This document shows, one piece after another, positions 9,509 to 19,071 of a stretch of 64,000 nt of DNA. This DNA is from Rhodanobacter sp. ANJX3 (GTDB lineage Bacteria; Pseudomonadota; Gammaproteobacteria; Xanthomonadales; Rhodanobacteraceae). Location: NCBI RefSeq assembly GCF_014200755.1, contig NZ_JACHCM010000003.1, positions 372,001 through 436,000 of the forward strand, written 5' to 3'. The translations under genes and the position numbers were made by a program. The notes beneath the pieces were generated by a model. It searched no databases. It was not told the origin of the DNA and was given only the letters and a program-made list of their open reading frames with translations. Position 1 is the stretch's first letter. The number at the start of each line of letters is the position of its first letter.

Positions 9509-11953
9509 ATGGTCGATCGGAAAAGTTACAGGCGCGTTTGGCTGCATCGTCAGGCAACCGCACCGATGCGCCGCCACCGCAACGCCGCGCTGGCATCGCT
9601 GCTGGCAATGGCCTTGCTGGCCGCCACGCAAGTGCGCGCTGGATCGTCCGACGCAGCGCCTGCGCTCTCGACACCCTGCAGTAACTGCCTGCGTATCCCG
9701 GTCGATCACGGGCAGCTGACCATCACGCTGGTCGAAGCAAATACCGTGCGCGTGCAGTTTCGCGCAGGACGGACCGCCGGAACCAGCGCGCCAGCAGGTG
9801 GGGTCGATTCGCTGATGCTGGATCCTGCCTGGCAACCTGCCGTGCTGCCGAATGTACGACAGCTGGAAACGGCCCCCACGCGGGAACTCGACGCGTCCGA
9901 CGTCCACGTGATCTGGGACAAGGCCCAGCGCGAGCTGCGCATCGAGGATGCCGCGCATCGTCTGCTGCTGCGCCAGCACGACCTCGCCTCGCTGGCGCAG
10001 GGCAAGCTGCAGCTCACCCACGATGCGGACGATGCGATGTACGGCATCGGCGGCTATAACGCGACTGAAAGTGCTTCGGCAGGACTCCTGCGGCAGGGAC
10101 ATCGGCTCGCCACCGCCGGCGCGCAGGGACACGCCGGCGCGCCCTTCGTCTGGAGCACGGCGGGTTACGGGCTGCTAGTGAATAGCCAGGGCGTCAGCTT
10201 CGTTCTCGCCGACGCGCATATGGACGTCCAGACGCCCGTCGGCAATATCGATTATTTCATCCTGCTGGGACGGCCGACCGAGATCTTCGGCACGATCGCA
10301 CGGCTCAGCGGCCATACGCCGCTGTTTCCGAAATGGGCGATGGGCTTTACCAACAGCCAGTGGAATATCGACCAGAAAGAGCTGCTGTCGATCGTCGACA
10401 CATATCGCGCCAAACACATCCCGATCGACAACTTCACCCTCGACTTCGACTGGAAAGCCTGGGGCGAAGACGACTACGGCGAATTCCGCTGGAACCCGGT
10501 GAAATTTCCCGACGGCCCCAGCGGCAAGCTGAAGTCGCTGCTCGATCAGCGCGGCATGCACCTCACCGGCATCATGAAGCCACGCGTGCATGTCGATACG
10601 GTCGAAGGGCGTTACGCCACCGCGCACGACCTGTGGCTGGCCGATACAGCGACCAGCGACGACTATTTCTCGCACAAGCCGGTGCGCGTCATCGACTTCG
10701 ACAAGGCTGCCGCACGCGCCTGGTTTTTCAACGACGCGCTGAAGCATTCCTTCGATACCGGCATCGTCGGCTGGTGGAACGACGAGGCCGACGACAGCGG
10801 CGGCGACAGCCAGTTTCTCAACATGCAGCGCGCCCTCTACGACGGCCAGCGCGCGTATTCGGACCAGCGCGTGTGGTCGGTCAACCGCAATTTCTGGCTG
10901 GGCTCGCAGCGCTACGCCTACGGCCTGTGGTCGGGCGATATCGCCACCGGCTTTGCCAGCATGGCCGGCCAGCGCGCGCGCATGCTCAGTGCGATCGACG
11001 TGGGCGCGATGCAGTGGGGCATGGACGGCGGCGGCTTCACCCACGGCCACCCGTCGAACGAAAACTATGCACGCTGGGTCGAGTTCGGCGCGTTCACGCC
11101 GATCTTCCGCGTGCACGGCGACTTCAACGAAAAGCGCCAGCCGTGGCTGTACGGCAGCGACGCCGAGGCGGCAGCCACCGATGCGATCCGCCTGCGCTAC
11201 GCGCTGATCCCGTACATCTACAGCTATGAATACGCGCGCCACATCGACGGCGTCGGCCTGGTGCGTCCGCTGGCCTTCGACTGGCCGCGCGACCCGCAGG
11301 TGCGCAACGACGTTGACGCCTGGCTGTTCGGCGACAGCCTGCTGGTGTCGCCCGTGGTGATCGAGGGGCAGACGTCCAAGGATATCTACTTGCCGGCCGG
11401 CACCTGGACCGACTGGTTTAGCGGCAAGGCCTACCGCGGCGGCCAGCGTGTGCGCATCGCGATCGACAGCGTGCGCTGGCACGACATCCCGCTGTTCATC
11501 CGCCAAGGCGCAATCATCCCGACGCAGCCGGTGATGGATTACGTCGGCCAGCGACCGCTCACCCAGCTTGATGTCGACATGTTTCCCGACGACCGGCGCA
11601 CCACGTTCGATTATTACGACGACGACGGCAGCACCTACGCCTACGAACACGGTGTGTCGTTCCGCCAGTCGCTGGCCCTGCAGCGACAAAACAACGCCGT
11701 GCACGTCGAGATCGGCGCTGTGGTCGGCAGCTGCACGCCGGCGCTGGCGTTCTATCTGCTGAAGATCCACCGCGGCTCAGCCAGCGCGGTGAACCGCGAA
11801 AGCGCCGCCCTGCCCTCGTTCGACAGTCTCGATGCGCTCGTCAAAGCAGGCGGCGAAGGATGGTCGAGCGGGCACGATCGCTATGGCGCGGTGACGTATG
11901 TGCGGGTGAAGGCGGCCGTGGCGCAGGACGTTGTGCTGTCGCTGGCGCGCTGA
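9509..11953 (+). CDS. Glycoside hydrolase family 31 enzyme (alpha-glucosidase-like), exported
   Basis: An 814-residue exported GH31 protein. A signal peptide ends near LAMALLAATQVRAG. The catalytic barrel has HIPIDNFTLDFDWKAWGEDD, a likely nucleophile Asp near residue 425 in GWWNDEADD and a likely acid/base Asp near residue 477 in LWSGDIATGF, followed by WGMDGGGF. A C-terminal beta domain follows (LPAGTWTDWFSGK). GH31 enzymes release terminal alpha-linked sugars, commonly glucose or xylose. The start at 9509 is chosen for the AAAGGGA ribosome site; an ATG at 9566 would give a more compact signal peptide. The neighbouring six-hairpin glycosidase, sugar symporter and LacI regulator suggest periplasmic oligosaccharide breakdown followed by uptake. 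Exact substrate unknown. Confidence 0.9.
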   Translation: MVDRKSYRRVWLHRQATAPMRRHRNAALASLLAMALLAATQVRAGSSDAAPALSTPCSNCLRIPVDHGQLTITLVEANTVRVQFRAGRTAGTSAPAGGVDSLMLDPAWQPAVLPNVRQLETAPTRELDASDVHVIWDKAQRELRIEDAAHRLLLRQHDLASLAQGKLQLTHDADDAMYGIGGYNATESASAGLLRQGHRLATAGAQGHAGAPFVWSTAGYGLLVNSQGVSFVLADAHMDVQTPVGNIDYFILLGRPTEIFGTIARLSGHTPLFPKWAMGFTNSQWNIDQKELLSIVDTYRAKHIPIDNFTLDFDWKAWGEDDYGEFRWNPVKFPDGPSGKLKSLLDQRGMHLTGIMKPRVHVDTVEGRYATAHDLWLADTATSDDYFSHKPVRVIDFDKAAARAWFFNDALKHSFDTGIVGWWNDEADDSGGDSQFLNMQRALYDGQRAYSDQRVWSVNRNFWLGSQRYAYGLWSGDIATGFASMAGQRARMLSAIDVGAMQWGMDGGGFTHGHPSNENYARWVEFGAFTPIFRVHGDFNEKRQPWLYGSDAEAAATDAIRLRYALIPYIYSYEYARHIDGVGLVRPLAFDWPRDPQVRNDVDAWLFGDSLLVSPVVIEGQTSKDIYLPAGTWTDWFSGKAYRGGQRVRIAIDSVRWHDIPLFIRQGAIIPTQPVMDYVGQRPLTQLDVDMFPDDRRTTFDYYDDDGSTYAYEHGVSFRQSLALQRQNNAVHVEIGAVVGSCTPALAFYLLKIHRGSASAVNRESAALPSFDSLDALVKAGGEGWSSGHDRYGAVTYVRVKAAVAQDVVLSLAR

Positions 11954-12006
11954 GGCGATGATTCAGTCAGCCCGCCCTGCAGCAGACGCTTCGACGCCGC
12001 TGTCGA

Positions 12007-12020
12007 TGAATACGTATGCA
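12007..12020. promoter_or_regulatory. Second copy of candidate LacI-family operator
   Basis: TGAATACGTATGCA is identical to the site at 9434-9447, with identical flanks over 17 bases. It lies between the GH31 stop and the six-hairpin glycosidase gene, so the downstream hydrolase and symporter probably have their own regulated promoter. Confidence 0.65.
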
Positions 12021-12156
12021 GCCGCTGGTTGCTGCATTGCGACGCTGATTACCATGGCGCCCTGCGTCCCGCCATCACGGCGAGGCACGGCACATCACGC
12101 GGCGGGGAGCCATCGATGACATCACGCACCAGCCACCGGCTGCACACCTTGGCAGC

Positions 12157-14361
12157 ATGCTGAGCCTGCTGCTCACGGCGGCGCTGGCAGCCGGTGCTGC
12201 CACCCCGACTCCGCAGTGGCAGGACGGCCTCGACTGGCACGGCGTGCATGTCGCGATGACACTCGGCGCGCAGGGCGGTTACACGCTGGCATGGCCATAC
12301 GGCCAGCGCGCGATCGCCGCGCAGGCGATGCGGGTCGACACGGCCAGCACGCTGTTCAACGGCCTTTTCGCGATGGCGCAGGACGATCTCGCCCAGGATT
12401 CGGTCAGCGCGATCCGCGACGACGCCTTCGATCACGGCCAGCCGATTCCCTGCCAGTGTTTCGAGACCGGGCTGAAGTGGCCCTACGTGTGGACGCGCGA
12501 TCTGTCGTACGCGGTCGATCTGGGCCTGTGGCGTTTCGATCCCGCGCGCTCGCGCAACGGCCTGCAGTTCAAGCTGTCCGAGGTGCGGTTGCCAGCAGGC
12601 GCGGCCGCCAGCCAAAGTATGGTGATGCAGGACACCGGCTCCGGCGGCAGCTGGCCGATCAGCACCGATCGCGTGGTGTGGTTTCTCGGCGCGCGCCATC
12701 TGCTGGATGAGCGGGCGTTTGCGGCGCAGGTGTACCCCGCGCTGCGCAACACGCTGGCGCAGAATCGCACCTATGCATTCGATGCGCGCTTCGGGCTGTA
12801 TCGCGGTGAAACCTCGTTCCTGGACTGGCGCGAGCAGAGTTATCCCGCGTGGACGCAGAACAACGTGGTCGCGATCGCTCAGTCGTTCGCGCTGTCGACC
12901 AACGTGCTGCATTACGGCGCCTTGCAGATGGCGGCCGCGCTGGCGTTATCGCATGGTGATCCCAGCGCTGCTGCGGATTATCGCGCGCAGGCGGCGGCGC
13001 TGAAATCGGCGATCAATGCGCGCTTCTGGCGCGACGATCGCCGTATGTACATGAGCTATATCGGCGGCGACGGCACGCCCTACGACAGCTACGATCTGCT
13101 CGGCATCGCGCTGGCCATCACCAGCGGCGTGGCCGAGGGCGATCGCGCGCGGCAGGCGCTGGCCAGCTATCCGACCTGGCCGGCCGGCAGCCCGGTGATC
13201 TGGCCCGAGCGTGTCGATCAGCCGATCTATCACAATCGCGCGATCTGGCCCTTCGTCAGCGCCTATGCGTTGCGCGCCGCGCGTCGCATCGACGATCCCG
13301 CGCGCATCGCGCACGAACTGCAGTCGATCATGCGCGGCGCGGCGCTGTACGGCTCCAATATGGAAAACTACGAGCTGCTGACCCAGGGCCAGCATCTCGA
13401 CGACGGCCCGCTCAGCGGGCCGGTCGTTAATTCGCCGCGTCAGCTGTGGTCGGTCGCGGCGTATCTGGCTGCCGTCACCGAAGGCGTGTTTGGGCTAAAC
13501 GACGATGGCCGCATCGAACCGAAGCTGCCGACTTCGCTGGTGCCGATGCTGTTCGGCGCACGACGCACCATCACGCTGATCTTGCCAAAGCAGACCGTCA
13601 CGCTGCAGCTGCCTTCCACGCTGGGCGACGGCAATCTGCTGGTTGCCGATCACGCCAGCACGTCGGGTACGACGACACTCGTCACGTTGAAAGCGATCCG
13701 CGTCACGGACGAGGCCTTGCGTACCGATGCGCCGCTGTACGCGCCGGTGGGGCCGGATGCACCGGTCGTGACGAGCGTGGCCGATGGTTGGCGCTTGCAG
13801 GTCGATGGCAAGGAGACGATCTATCTCAACGGCGGGCGGATGCAATCGATCGATGAAACAACGATCGTCGCGAAGCAACCCGGCCTGCAATGTTTCAGCG
13901 CCACGCGCGTCGATACACACGGCCTCGAATCCCTGCAAAGCCCGGCGACATGCGTTGGCGATACCGCAAAAATCGGCGGCGCATGGCCGCGCCAGTGGAC
14001 AGCCACCACGAGCGGCCACTATCGCGTGTGGCTGAGCTACGCCAACGATCACGGGCCGATAAACACAGGCATTACTGCGGCGGTAAAGATGCTGATCGTG
14101 CAGTGCGGCGACGAAGACGCCCAGCGCGTGCCGCTGGTGATGCCGCACAGCCTCGGCGAGCAGGCCTCCACCTATGGCGAGTTCACCGCCAAAGCCGGCA
14201 ATCATTGCAGCTTCAATCTCGACGACGGCTTCAACATGAGCTATCTCGCTCACTTCGCGCATTACACCGGCGGCGCCGGCGGTGATAGCGGGCCGTTGAA
14301 CGACGCCAATATCCACGAATTGCAGATCGCTCTGCTCGCACCCGGAAACATCCCACCATGA
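12157..14361 (+). CDS. Six-hairpin glycosidase-like secreted protein
   Basis: A 734-residue protein resembling the (alpha/alpha)6 six-hairpin glycosidase superfamily (GH15/37/63-like), with PYVWTRDLSYAVDLGLWRFD, ETSFLDWREQSYPAW and NYELLTQGQHLDDGPLSGP as characteristic blocks, and a C-terminal beta-rich region of about 200 residues. It probably attacks the same glucan or oligosaccharide as the GH31 neighbour; specificity cannot be assigned. The 12157 ATG gives a hydrophobic leader with no basic n-region and no good ribosome site. A better start (ATG 12116 after GGGGAG) lies in another frame and would supply the missing n-region if a one-base shift occurred near 12150. Its stop overlaps the symporter start by four bases. 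Confidence 0.82.
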   Translation: MLSLLLTAALAAGAATPTPQWQDGLDWHGVHVAMTLGAQGGYTLAWPYGQRAIAAQAMRVDTASTLFNGLFAMAQDDLAQDSVSAIRDDAFDHGQPIPCQCFETGLKWPYVWTRDLSYAVDLGLWRFDPARSRNGLQFKLSEVRLPAGAAASQSMVMQDTGSGGSWPISTDRVVWFLGARHLLDERAFAAQVYPALRNTLAQNRTYAFDARFGLYRGETSFLDWREQSYPAWTQNNVVAIAQSFALSTNVLHYGALQMAAALALSHGDPSAAADYRAQAAALKSAINARFWRDDRRMYMSYIGGDGTPYDSYDLLGIALAITSGVAEGDRARQALASYPTWPAGSPVIWPERVDQPIYHNRAIWPFVSAYALRAARRIDDPARIAHELQSIMRGAALYGSNMENYELLTQGQHLDDGPLSGPVVNSPRQLWSVAAYLAAVTEGVFGLNDDGRIEPKLPTSLVPMLFGARRTITLILPKQTVTLQLPSTLGDGNLLVADHASTSGTTTLVTLKAIRVTDEALRTDAPLYAPVGPDAPVVTSVADGWRLQVDGKETIYLNGGRMQSIDETTIVAKQPGLQCFSATRVDTHGLESLQSPATCVGDTAKIGGAWPRQWTATTSGHYRVWLSYANDHGPINTGITAAVKMLIVQCGDEDAQRVPLVMPHSLGEQASTYGEFTAKAGNHCSFNLDDGFNMSYLAHFAHYTGGAGGDSGPLNDANIHELQIALLAPGNIPP

Positions 14362-15833
14362 ATGCCAAACCCACGTTGTCGTTCTGGCAGATCTGGAACA
14401 TGTGCTTCGGCTTTCTCGGCATCCAGTTCGGCTTTGCGCTGCAGAACGCCAACGTCAGCCGCATCTTTCAGACGCTCGGCGCCAACGTCGACGATATTCC
14501 GGTGCTATGGATTGCCGCGCCGCTGACCGGCCTGATCGTGCAGCCGATCATCGGCTACTGCTCCGACCGCACCTGGAACCGCTTCGGTCGCCGCCGCCCG
14601 TATTTTTTTGCCGGCGCCGTGCTGGCCACGCTGGCCTTGCTGGCGATGCCCAACGCGCCCGTACTGTGGGTGGCTGCCGGCCTGCTGTGGATCATGGACG
14701 CCTCGTTCAATATCTCGATGGAGCCGTTCCGCGCCTTTGTCGGTGATCAGCTACCGCCCTCGCAGCGCGCACTGGGCTACTCGATGCAAAGCGTCTTCAT
14801 CGGCGTGGGCGCGGTGGTGGCCTCGTTCCTGCCGTACCTGCTGACGCGTTGGGGCGTGGCCAACACCGCGGCACCGGGCGAGCTGCCGCACACGGTGAAG
14901 TTCGCTTTCTATATCGGCGGCGCCGTGCTGCTGGGCGCCATGCTGTGGACGGTGCTGCGCACGCGCGAATACCCGCCCGAGCAGCTACAGTCCTTCGACG
15001 AACCGGCGCTGCCCAACGAACCGACGAATGCTTCCGGCGCCTGGAAGCCCGGCGCACTGTTTCTCGCGCTGGGCGCGCTGATGCTGTTCCTGATCAGCCA
15101 CTTTGCGCTGGCCAAGGAGCTCTATCTTCTGGCCGGCGGGCTAATCCTGTTCGGACTGCTGTTTGTCTGGCTGACGCTGACCCACAGCACGGGGCCGCTA
15201 CGTCAGATCATGGGCGATCTGCACGGTATGCCGCGGCCGATGCGCCGACTCAACTGGGTGCAGTTCTTCTCGTGGTTTGCGATGTTTGCGATGTGGATCA
15301 ACACCACCTCGGCCGTATCGCAAACGTTCTACGGCAGCAGCGACACCACCTCCGTGGCCTACAACGAAGGCGCTAACTGGGCCGGCGTGCTGATGGGCAC
15401 CTATAACGGCGTCGGTGTGCTGGCAGCCGTGCTCATTCCCCTGCTGGTGCGGATGCTCGGCATGCGCGTGAGCCACCTGATCAATCTTTGGCTGGGCGGT
15501 GCGGGGCTGATCTCGTTCGTATTCATTCGCGATCCGCACTGGCTGCTGGTCTCGATGGTCGGCGTCGGCTTTGCCTGGGCCTCGATTCTCTCGCTGCCTT
15601 ACGCACTTTTATCGGACAACCTGCCCGCCGCGAAAATGGGCGTCTATATGGGCATCTTCAATTTCTTTATCGTCATTCCACAGCTGCTCGCGGCCAGCGT
15701 GCTGGGGGTACTGCTGAAGCTGTTCTTTCACGGCCAGCCGATCTGGGCGCTGGCGCTGGGCGGCGCCAGCCTGATCGTCGCCGGCCTGTGCACGCTGCGC
15801 GTGCGCGAGCCATTCGCGGCGAAGCTCACCTGA
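14358..15833 (+). CDS. MFS sugar symporter, SLC45/GPH-like (maltose/sucrose-type)
   Basis: A 491-residue inner-membrane protein with about 12 hydrophobic segments. The loop between helices 2 and 3 reads GYCSDRTWNRFGRRRPYF, the signature of SLC45-like and GPH-type sugar:proton symporters; NISMEPFRAFVGDQLP and a late PQLLAASVLG are also typical. Caulobacter and xanthomonad maltose or sucrose loci carry similar transporters beside alpha-glucosidases and LacI regulators. The start overlaps the stop of the upstream glycosidase (ATGA at 14358), indicating translational coupling. It converges on the LacI gene with only 47 bases between stops. A disaccharide or short alpha-glucoside is the likely cargo (inference). 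No TonB-dependent receptor lies beside it in this window. Confidence 0.88.
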   Translation: MNAKPTLSFWQIWNMCFGFLGIQFGFALQNANVSRIFQTLGANVDDIPVLWIAAPLTGLIVQPIIGYCSDRTWNRFGRRRPYFFAGAVLATLALLAMPNAPVLWVAAGLLWIMDASFNISMEPFRAFVGDQLPPSQRALGYSMQSVFIGVGAVVASFLPYLLTRWGVANTAAPGELPHTVKFAFYIGGAVLLGAMLWTVLRTREYPPEQLQSFDEPALPNEPTNASGAWKPGALFLALGALMLFLISHFALAKELYLLAGGLILFGLLFVWLTLTHSTGPLRQIMGDLHGMPRPMRRLNWVQFFSWFAMFAMWINTTSAVSQTFYGSSDTTSVAYNEGANWAGVLMGTYNGVGVLAAVLIPLLVRMLGMRVSHLINLWLGGAGLISFVFIRDPHWLLVSMVGVGFAWASILSLPYALLSDNLPAAKMGVYMGIFNFFIVIPQLLAASVLGVLLKLFFHGQPIWALALGGASLIVAGLCTLRVREPFAAKLT

Positions 15834-15880
15834 CGGTGACCACGTAGCCGATGCGCGCATTGCCATCGGGCGCCAGCGGT

Positions 15881-16939
15881 TTAGCGCGCCGCGCGTCCTG
15901 TTTTTGGAGGCGCAGCGCTTTTCTGGCTGGAACGCCGCACCATTAGCTTGGCCGGTAGCACGACGCTCTCGGCGGGCTGCCCACGGATCAGGCTGAGCAG
16001 CCTATCGACCAGCACCTCGCCGGCGTGACGCGTGTCCTGCACCACGGTGGTCAACGGCGGGTTGACGTAGCTGGCCATGGCGATGTCGTCGAAGCCGACG
16101 ATGGCCACATCCTGCGGCACACGCAGGCCCTGATCGGACAGCGCGCGCATCGCGCCGATGGCGATCAGATCGCTGGCGGCAAATATGGCGTCGAACCGCT
16201 CCTTGCGCGCGAGCAGCGTCTGCATCGCCGCATAGCCGGAGTGTTCGGTGCTTTCCGCATCCACCTGCAGCTCTGCCCGCGCGGCGAGGCCGGCTTGCGC
16301 CAGCACCTCGGCGTAGCCACGATAGCGTTCGAAAAATTCCGGGTAGTGGCTGGAGGCTTCGCCGAGAAATGCGATGCGCTGGCAGCCCTGGTCGAGCAGA
16401 TGCTGCGTGGCCGCGGTGCCGCCTTCGAAATTGTCGCAGCCGATCGACAGGCCGGGCTGATCGGGCAGCACCGCGCCCCAGCGGACGAAGCAGGTGCCGT
16501 GCGCCACCAGCTTGTCGAGCTTGTCGCGATAGGCAATGTAATCGCCGTAGCCCAGCAGGATGATGCCGTCGGCCTTTTTGCTCTCGGCGAAATCGGCGTG
16601 CCAGTCGTGCGACAGCTGCTGAAACGAGATCAGCAGGTCGTATCCCTGCTTGGCGCAGGCTCGGGTGATCGAGCCAAGCAGCGACAGGAAAAACGGGTTG
16701 ATGTGCGACTCGTCGGTGGTCGGGTCTTCGAACAGCAGCAGTGCCAGCGTGCCCGAGTGCATGCGGCGCAGGTTGGAGGCGTTCTTGTCGACCTTGTAAT
16801 TGAGCTGCTCCACCGCCGCCTGAATTCGCCGACGCGTCTCCTCGTTCACCAGCGGGCTGCCGCGCAGCGCGCGCGACACCGTGGACTGGGAAACCCCGGC
16901 CAGATGCGCAATATCGAATGAGGTGGACTTGCCCTTCAT
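15881..16939 (-). CDS. LacI-family transcriptional regulator
   Basis: A 352-residue LacI/GalR-type repressor. Residues 9-25 form the helix-turn-helix and hinge start (DIAHLAGVSQSTVSRAL), followed by RRRIQAAVEQLNY. The rest is a periplasmic-binding-protein-like effector domain (GYDLLISFQQL, GCDNFEGGTAATQHLL, FDAIFAASDLIAIGAM, VAIVGFDDIAMA). It probably controls the hydrolase and symporter genes it faces, through the two identical palindromes at 9434 and 12007 (inference). No copy of that palindrome was seen before its own start, so autoregulation is not supported. The effector is presumably a sugar released by the GH enzymes. Confidence 0.93.
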   Translation of the reverse strand: MKGKSTSFDIAHLAGVSQSTVSRALRGSPLVNEETRRRIQAAVEQLNYKVDKNASNLRRMHSGTLALLLFEDPTTDESHINPFFLSLLGSITRACAKQGYDLLISFQQLSHDWHADFAESKKADGIILLGYGDYIAYRDKLDKLVAHGTCFVRWGAVLPDQPGLSIGCDNFEGGTAATQHLLDQGCQRIAFLGEASSHYPEFFERYRGYAEVLAQAGLAARAELQVDAESTEHSGYAAMQTLLARKERFDAIFAASDLIAIGAMRALSDQGLRVPQDVAIVGFDDIAMASYVNPPLTTVVQDTRHAGEVLVDRLLSLIRGQPAESVVLPAKLMVRRSSQKSAAPPKTGRAAR

Positions 16940-17122
16940 GCGTGCTGCCGACTAAACCTCTGTAGTGCGGCACGCTCGTGCCGAGGCACGCCAAGTCCTT
17001 GCGGCCATGCCCGCCAATTGTTGCGTGTAGGTCATCGGATCGCCCGCCGCAGCGCAGCACGAAACGGCAAAAGCGGGATATTCGGCGGAAGTACAAATTC
17101 GGCCACGCGATGATCGCGGCAG

Positions 17123-18937
17123 CTATTCCTGTGCGTTGATCACGGCAAGGAAATCCCGGCCGTAGCGCTTGAGCTTGGCTTCGCCGACGCCGCTTATGGT
17201 GGCCAGCTCCTCTTCGTTCGCCGGCAGCGCGCGCAGCATCGCCAGCAGCGTGGCGTCGTGGAACACCACGTACGGCGGCACGCCGTGCTGCTTGGCCAGC
17301 TGCGTACGCACGGCGCGCAGCGCGTCCCACATCGACTGCTCGTATGCCTCGATCCCGAGGCTGCCACCAGTGACGAGCTTGCTGTCGCGCCGACGGCTGC
17401 CGCCGCGCGGCGGCCGTACGTCCTCGCGCAATTTCACCGTCTGGCCGCCGCTGAGCACGGCGCGGCTGGCGGGCGTCAGACGCAGAGTGCCGTAGCCCTC
17501 GGCGTCCGCCTCGAGCAGGCCGGCCGCCAGCAGCTGGCGAAACACCGAGCGCCACTGCTTTTCGTCCATCGACGCACCGATGCCGAAGGTGCTGAGCTGA
17601 TGATGATTGGAGCTGAGCACCTTCGGCGTTTCCTCGCCGCGCAGAATGTCGATGACGTGGCCGGAGCCGAAACGCTGGCCGCTGCGATACACCGCCGACA
17701 GCGCCTTTTGCGCCGGCACCGTGGCGTCCCAGGTTTTCGGCGGCTCGATACAGTTGTCGCAATGCCCGCACGGGCCGGGATACACCTCGCCGAACGCGCC
17801 CAGCAGCAGTTGGCGGCGGCAACCGGTGGCTTCGGCATACGCCAGCAGCGATTCCAGTTTCTGCCGCTCCACCCGCTTGCGATCGTCCGCCGACTCGGAC
17901 TGCGCAATCATCTGGCTCATCGTTACCACGTCGGACAGGCCGTAGATCATCCACGCCTCCGCCGGCAGGCCGTCGCGGCCGGCGCGACCGGTCTCCTGGT
18001 AGTAGCCCTCCATGCTGCGCGGCAGATCCAGATGCGCGACAAAGCGCACGTCCGGCTTGTCGATGCCCATGCCAAAGGCGACCGTGGCCACCATCACCAC
18101 GCCGTCCTCGCGCAGAAAACGTTTCTGGTTCGCGCTGCGCTTTGCCGCATCGAGACCGGCGTGATACGGCAGCGCCTCCACGCCCGACTCGGCCAGCCAC
18201 TCGGCTGTTTCGTCCACCTTGCGCCGGCTGAGGCAATAGACGATGCCCGACTCGCCGCGATGGCCTTCCAGAAACTCCGCCAGCTGCCGCTTCGCGTTAT
18301 GCCGCAGGCCTACCCGATAGCCGATGTTCGGTCGGTCGAAGCTGGCCACGAACTGGCGCGCCTGCTGCAGCGACAACCGCTCGACGATTTCCTCGCGCGT
18401 GCGCGGGTCGGCCGTGGCCGTCAGCGCAATGCGCGGCACCTGCGCAAAGCGCTCGTGCAGCACCGCCAGCTCGCGATACTCCGGCCGAAAATCATGCCCC
18501 CACTGCGACACGCAGTGCGCCTCGTCGATCGCGAACAGCGCCACCTCGGTACGTTCCAGCAGGTTGAGAAAGCGCCCGGTGAGCAGTCGCTCCGGCGCCA
18601 CGTAAAGCAGATTCAGCTCACCCGCCAGCAGCTGTCGCTCGACCTCGCGCTGTTCCTCCGCGCCGATGCTGGAATTGAGATACGCCGCCGCCACGCCGGC
18701 CTCGCGCAGCGCGTCGACCTGATCCTGCATCAGCGCAATCAGCGGTGATACCACGATACCCGTGCCCTGCCGCGCCATCGCCGGGATCTGGTAGCACAGC
18801 GACTTGCCGCCGCCGGTCGGCATCAGCACCAGCGCATCGCCACCCTCGACCACATGGTCGACGATGGCCTGCTGCTGGCCGCGGAAATTCGGGTAACCGA
18901 AAACAGTTTGAAGAATGTCGAGAGCGTTGCTTGGCAT
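17123..18937 (-). CDS. recQ: ATP-dependent DNA helicase RecQ
   Basis: A 604-residue RecQ helicase. Motif 0/I region is [11 protein letters not shown] and [10 protein letters not shown] with Lys45 as the Walker A lysine. Motif II is DEAH in [20 protein letters not shown], and motif VI is [10 protein letters not shown]. The RecQ C-terminal zinc site is [10 protein letters not shown]...CGHCDNC, followed by the winged helix and a C-terminal HRDC domain ([20 protein letters not shown]). Length and full domain order match bacterial RecQ of about 600 residues. It unwinds DNA in RecF-pathway recombination and replication repair. Monocistronic by context: the LacI gene lies 183 bases downstream on the same strand, and a non-coding repeat element lies upstream. 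Confidence 0.97.
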   Translation of the reverse strand: MPSNALDILQTVFGYPNFRGQQQAIVDHVVEGGDALVLMPTGGGKSLCYQIPAMARQGTGIVVSPLIALMQDQVDALREAGVAAAYLNSSIGAEEQREVERQLLAGELNLLYVAPERLLTGRFLNLLERTEVALFAIDEAHCVSQWGHDFRPEYRELAVLHERFAQVPRIALTATADPRTREEIVERLSLQQARQFVASFDRPNIGYRVGLRHNAKRQLAEFLEGHRGESGIVYCLSRRKVDETAEWLAESGVEALPYHAGLDAAKRSANQKRFLREDGVVMVATVAFGMGIDKPDVRFVAHLDLPRSMEGYYQETGRAGRDGLPAEAWMIYGLSDVVTMSQMIAQSESADDRKRVERQKLESLLAYAEATGCRRQLLLGAFGEVYPGPCGHCDNCIEPPKTWDATVPAQKALSAVYRSGQRFGSGHVIDILRGEETPKVLSSNHHQLSTFGIGASMDEKQWRSVFRQLLAAGLLEADAEGYGTLRLTPASRAVLSGGQTVKLREDVRPPRGGSRRRDSKLVTGGSLGIEAYEQSMWDALRAVRTQLAKQHGVPPYVVFHDATLLAMLRALPANEEELATISGVGEAKLKRYGRDFLAVINAQE

Positions 18938-19071
18938 TCGCTCATGCTAACAAATGGGGCATACCGGCTGGGCTGATAGACATGTGGGTAGGTGGCGCTG
19001 TTGTCTGCGGATTACCGCTGACAAGAGCCGGCCTCCAACCCACTGGCACGGCACCGACGCGTTGCGTCATC

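Noticed and set aside
10175-11770. 531-codon open frame on the minus strand
   Set aside because: Shadow of the GH31 gene, which has clear catalytic motifs on the plus strand.
15834-15880. Terminator between symporter and LacI genes
   Set aside because: The 47-base gap shows no stable hairpin with a T-run in either direction.
16002-18236. 744-codon minus-strand frame spanning LacI and recQ
   Set aside because: Out of phase with both genes and crosses their intergenic gap; a GC-driven open frame.
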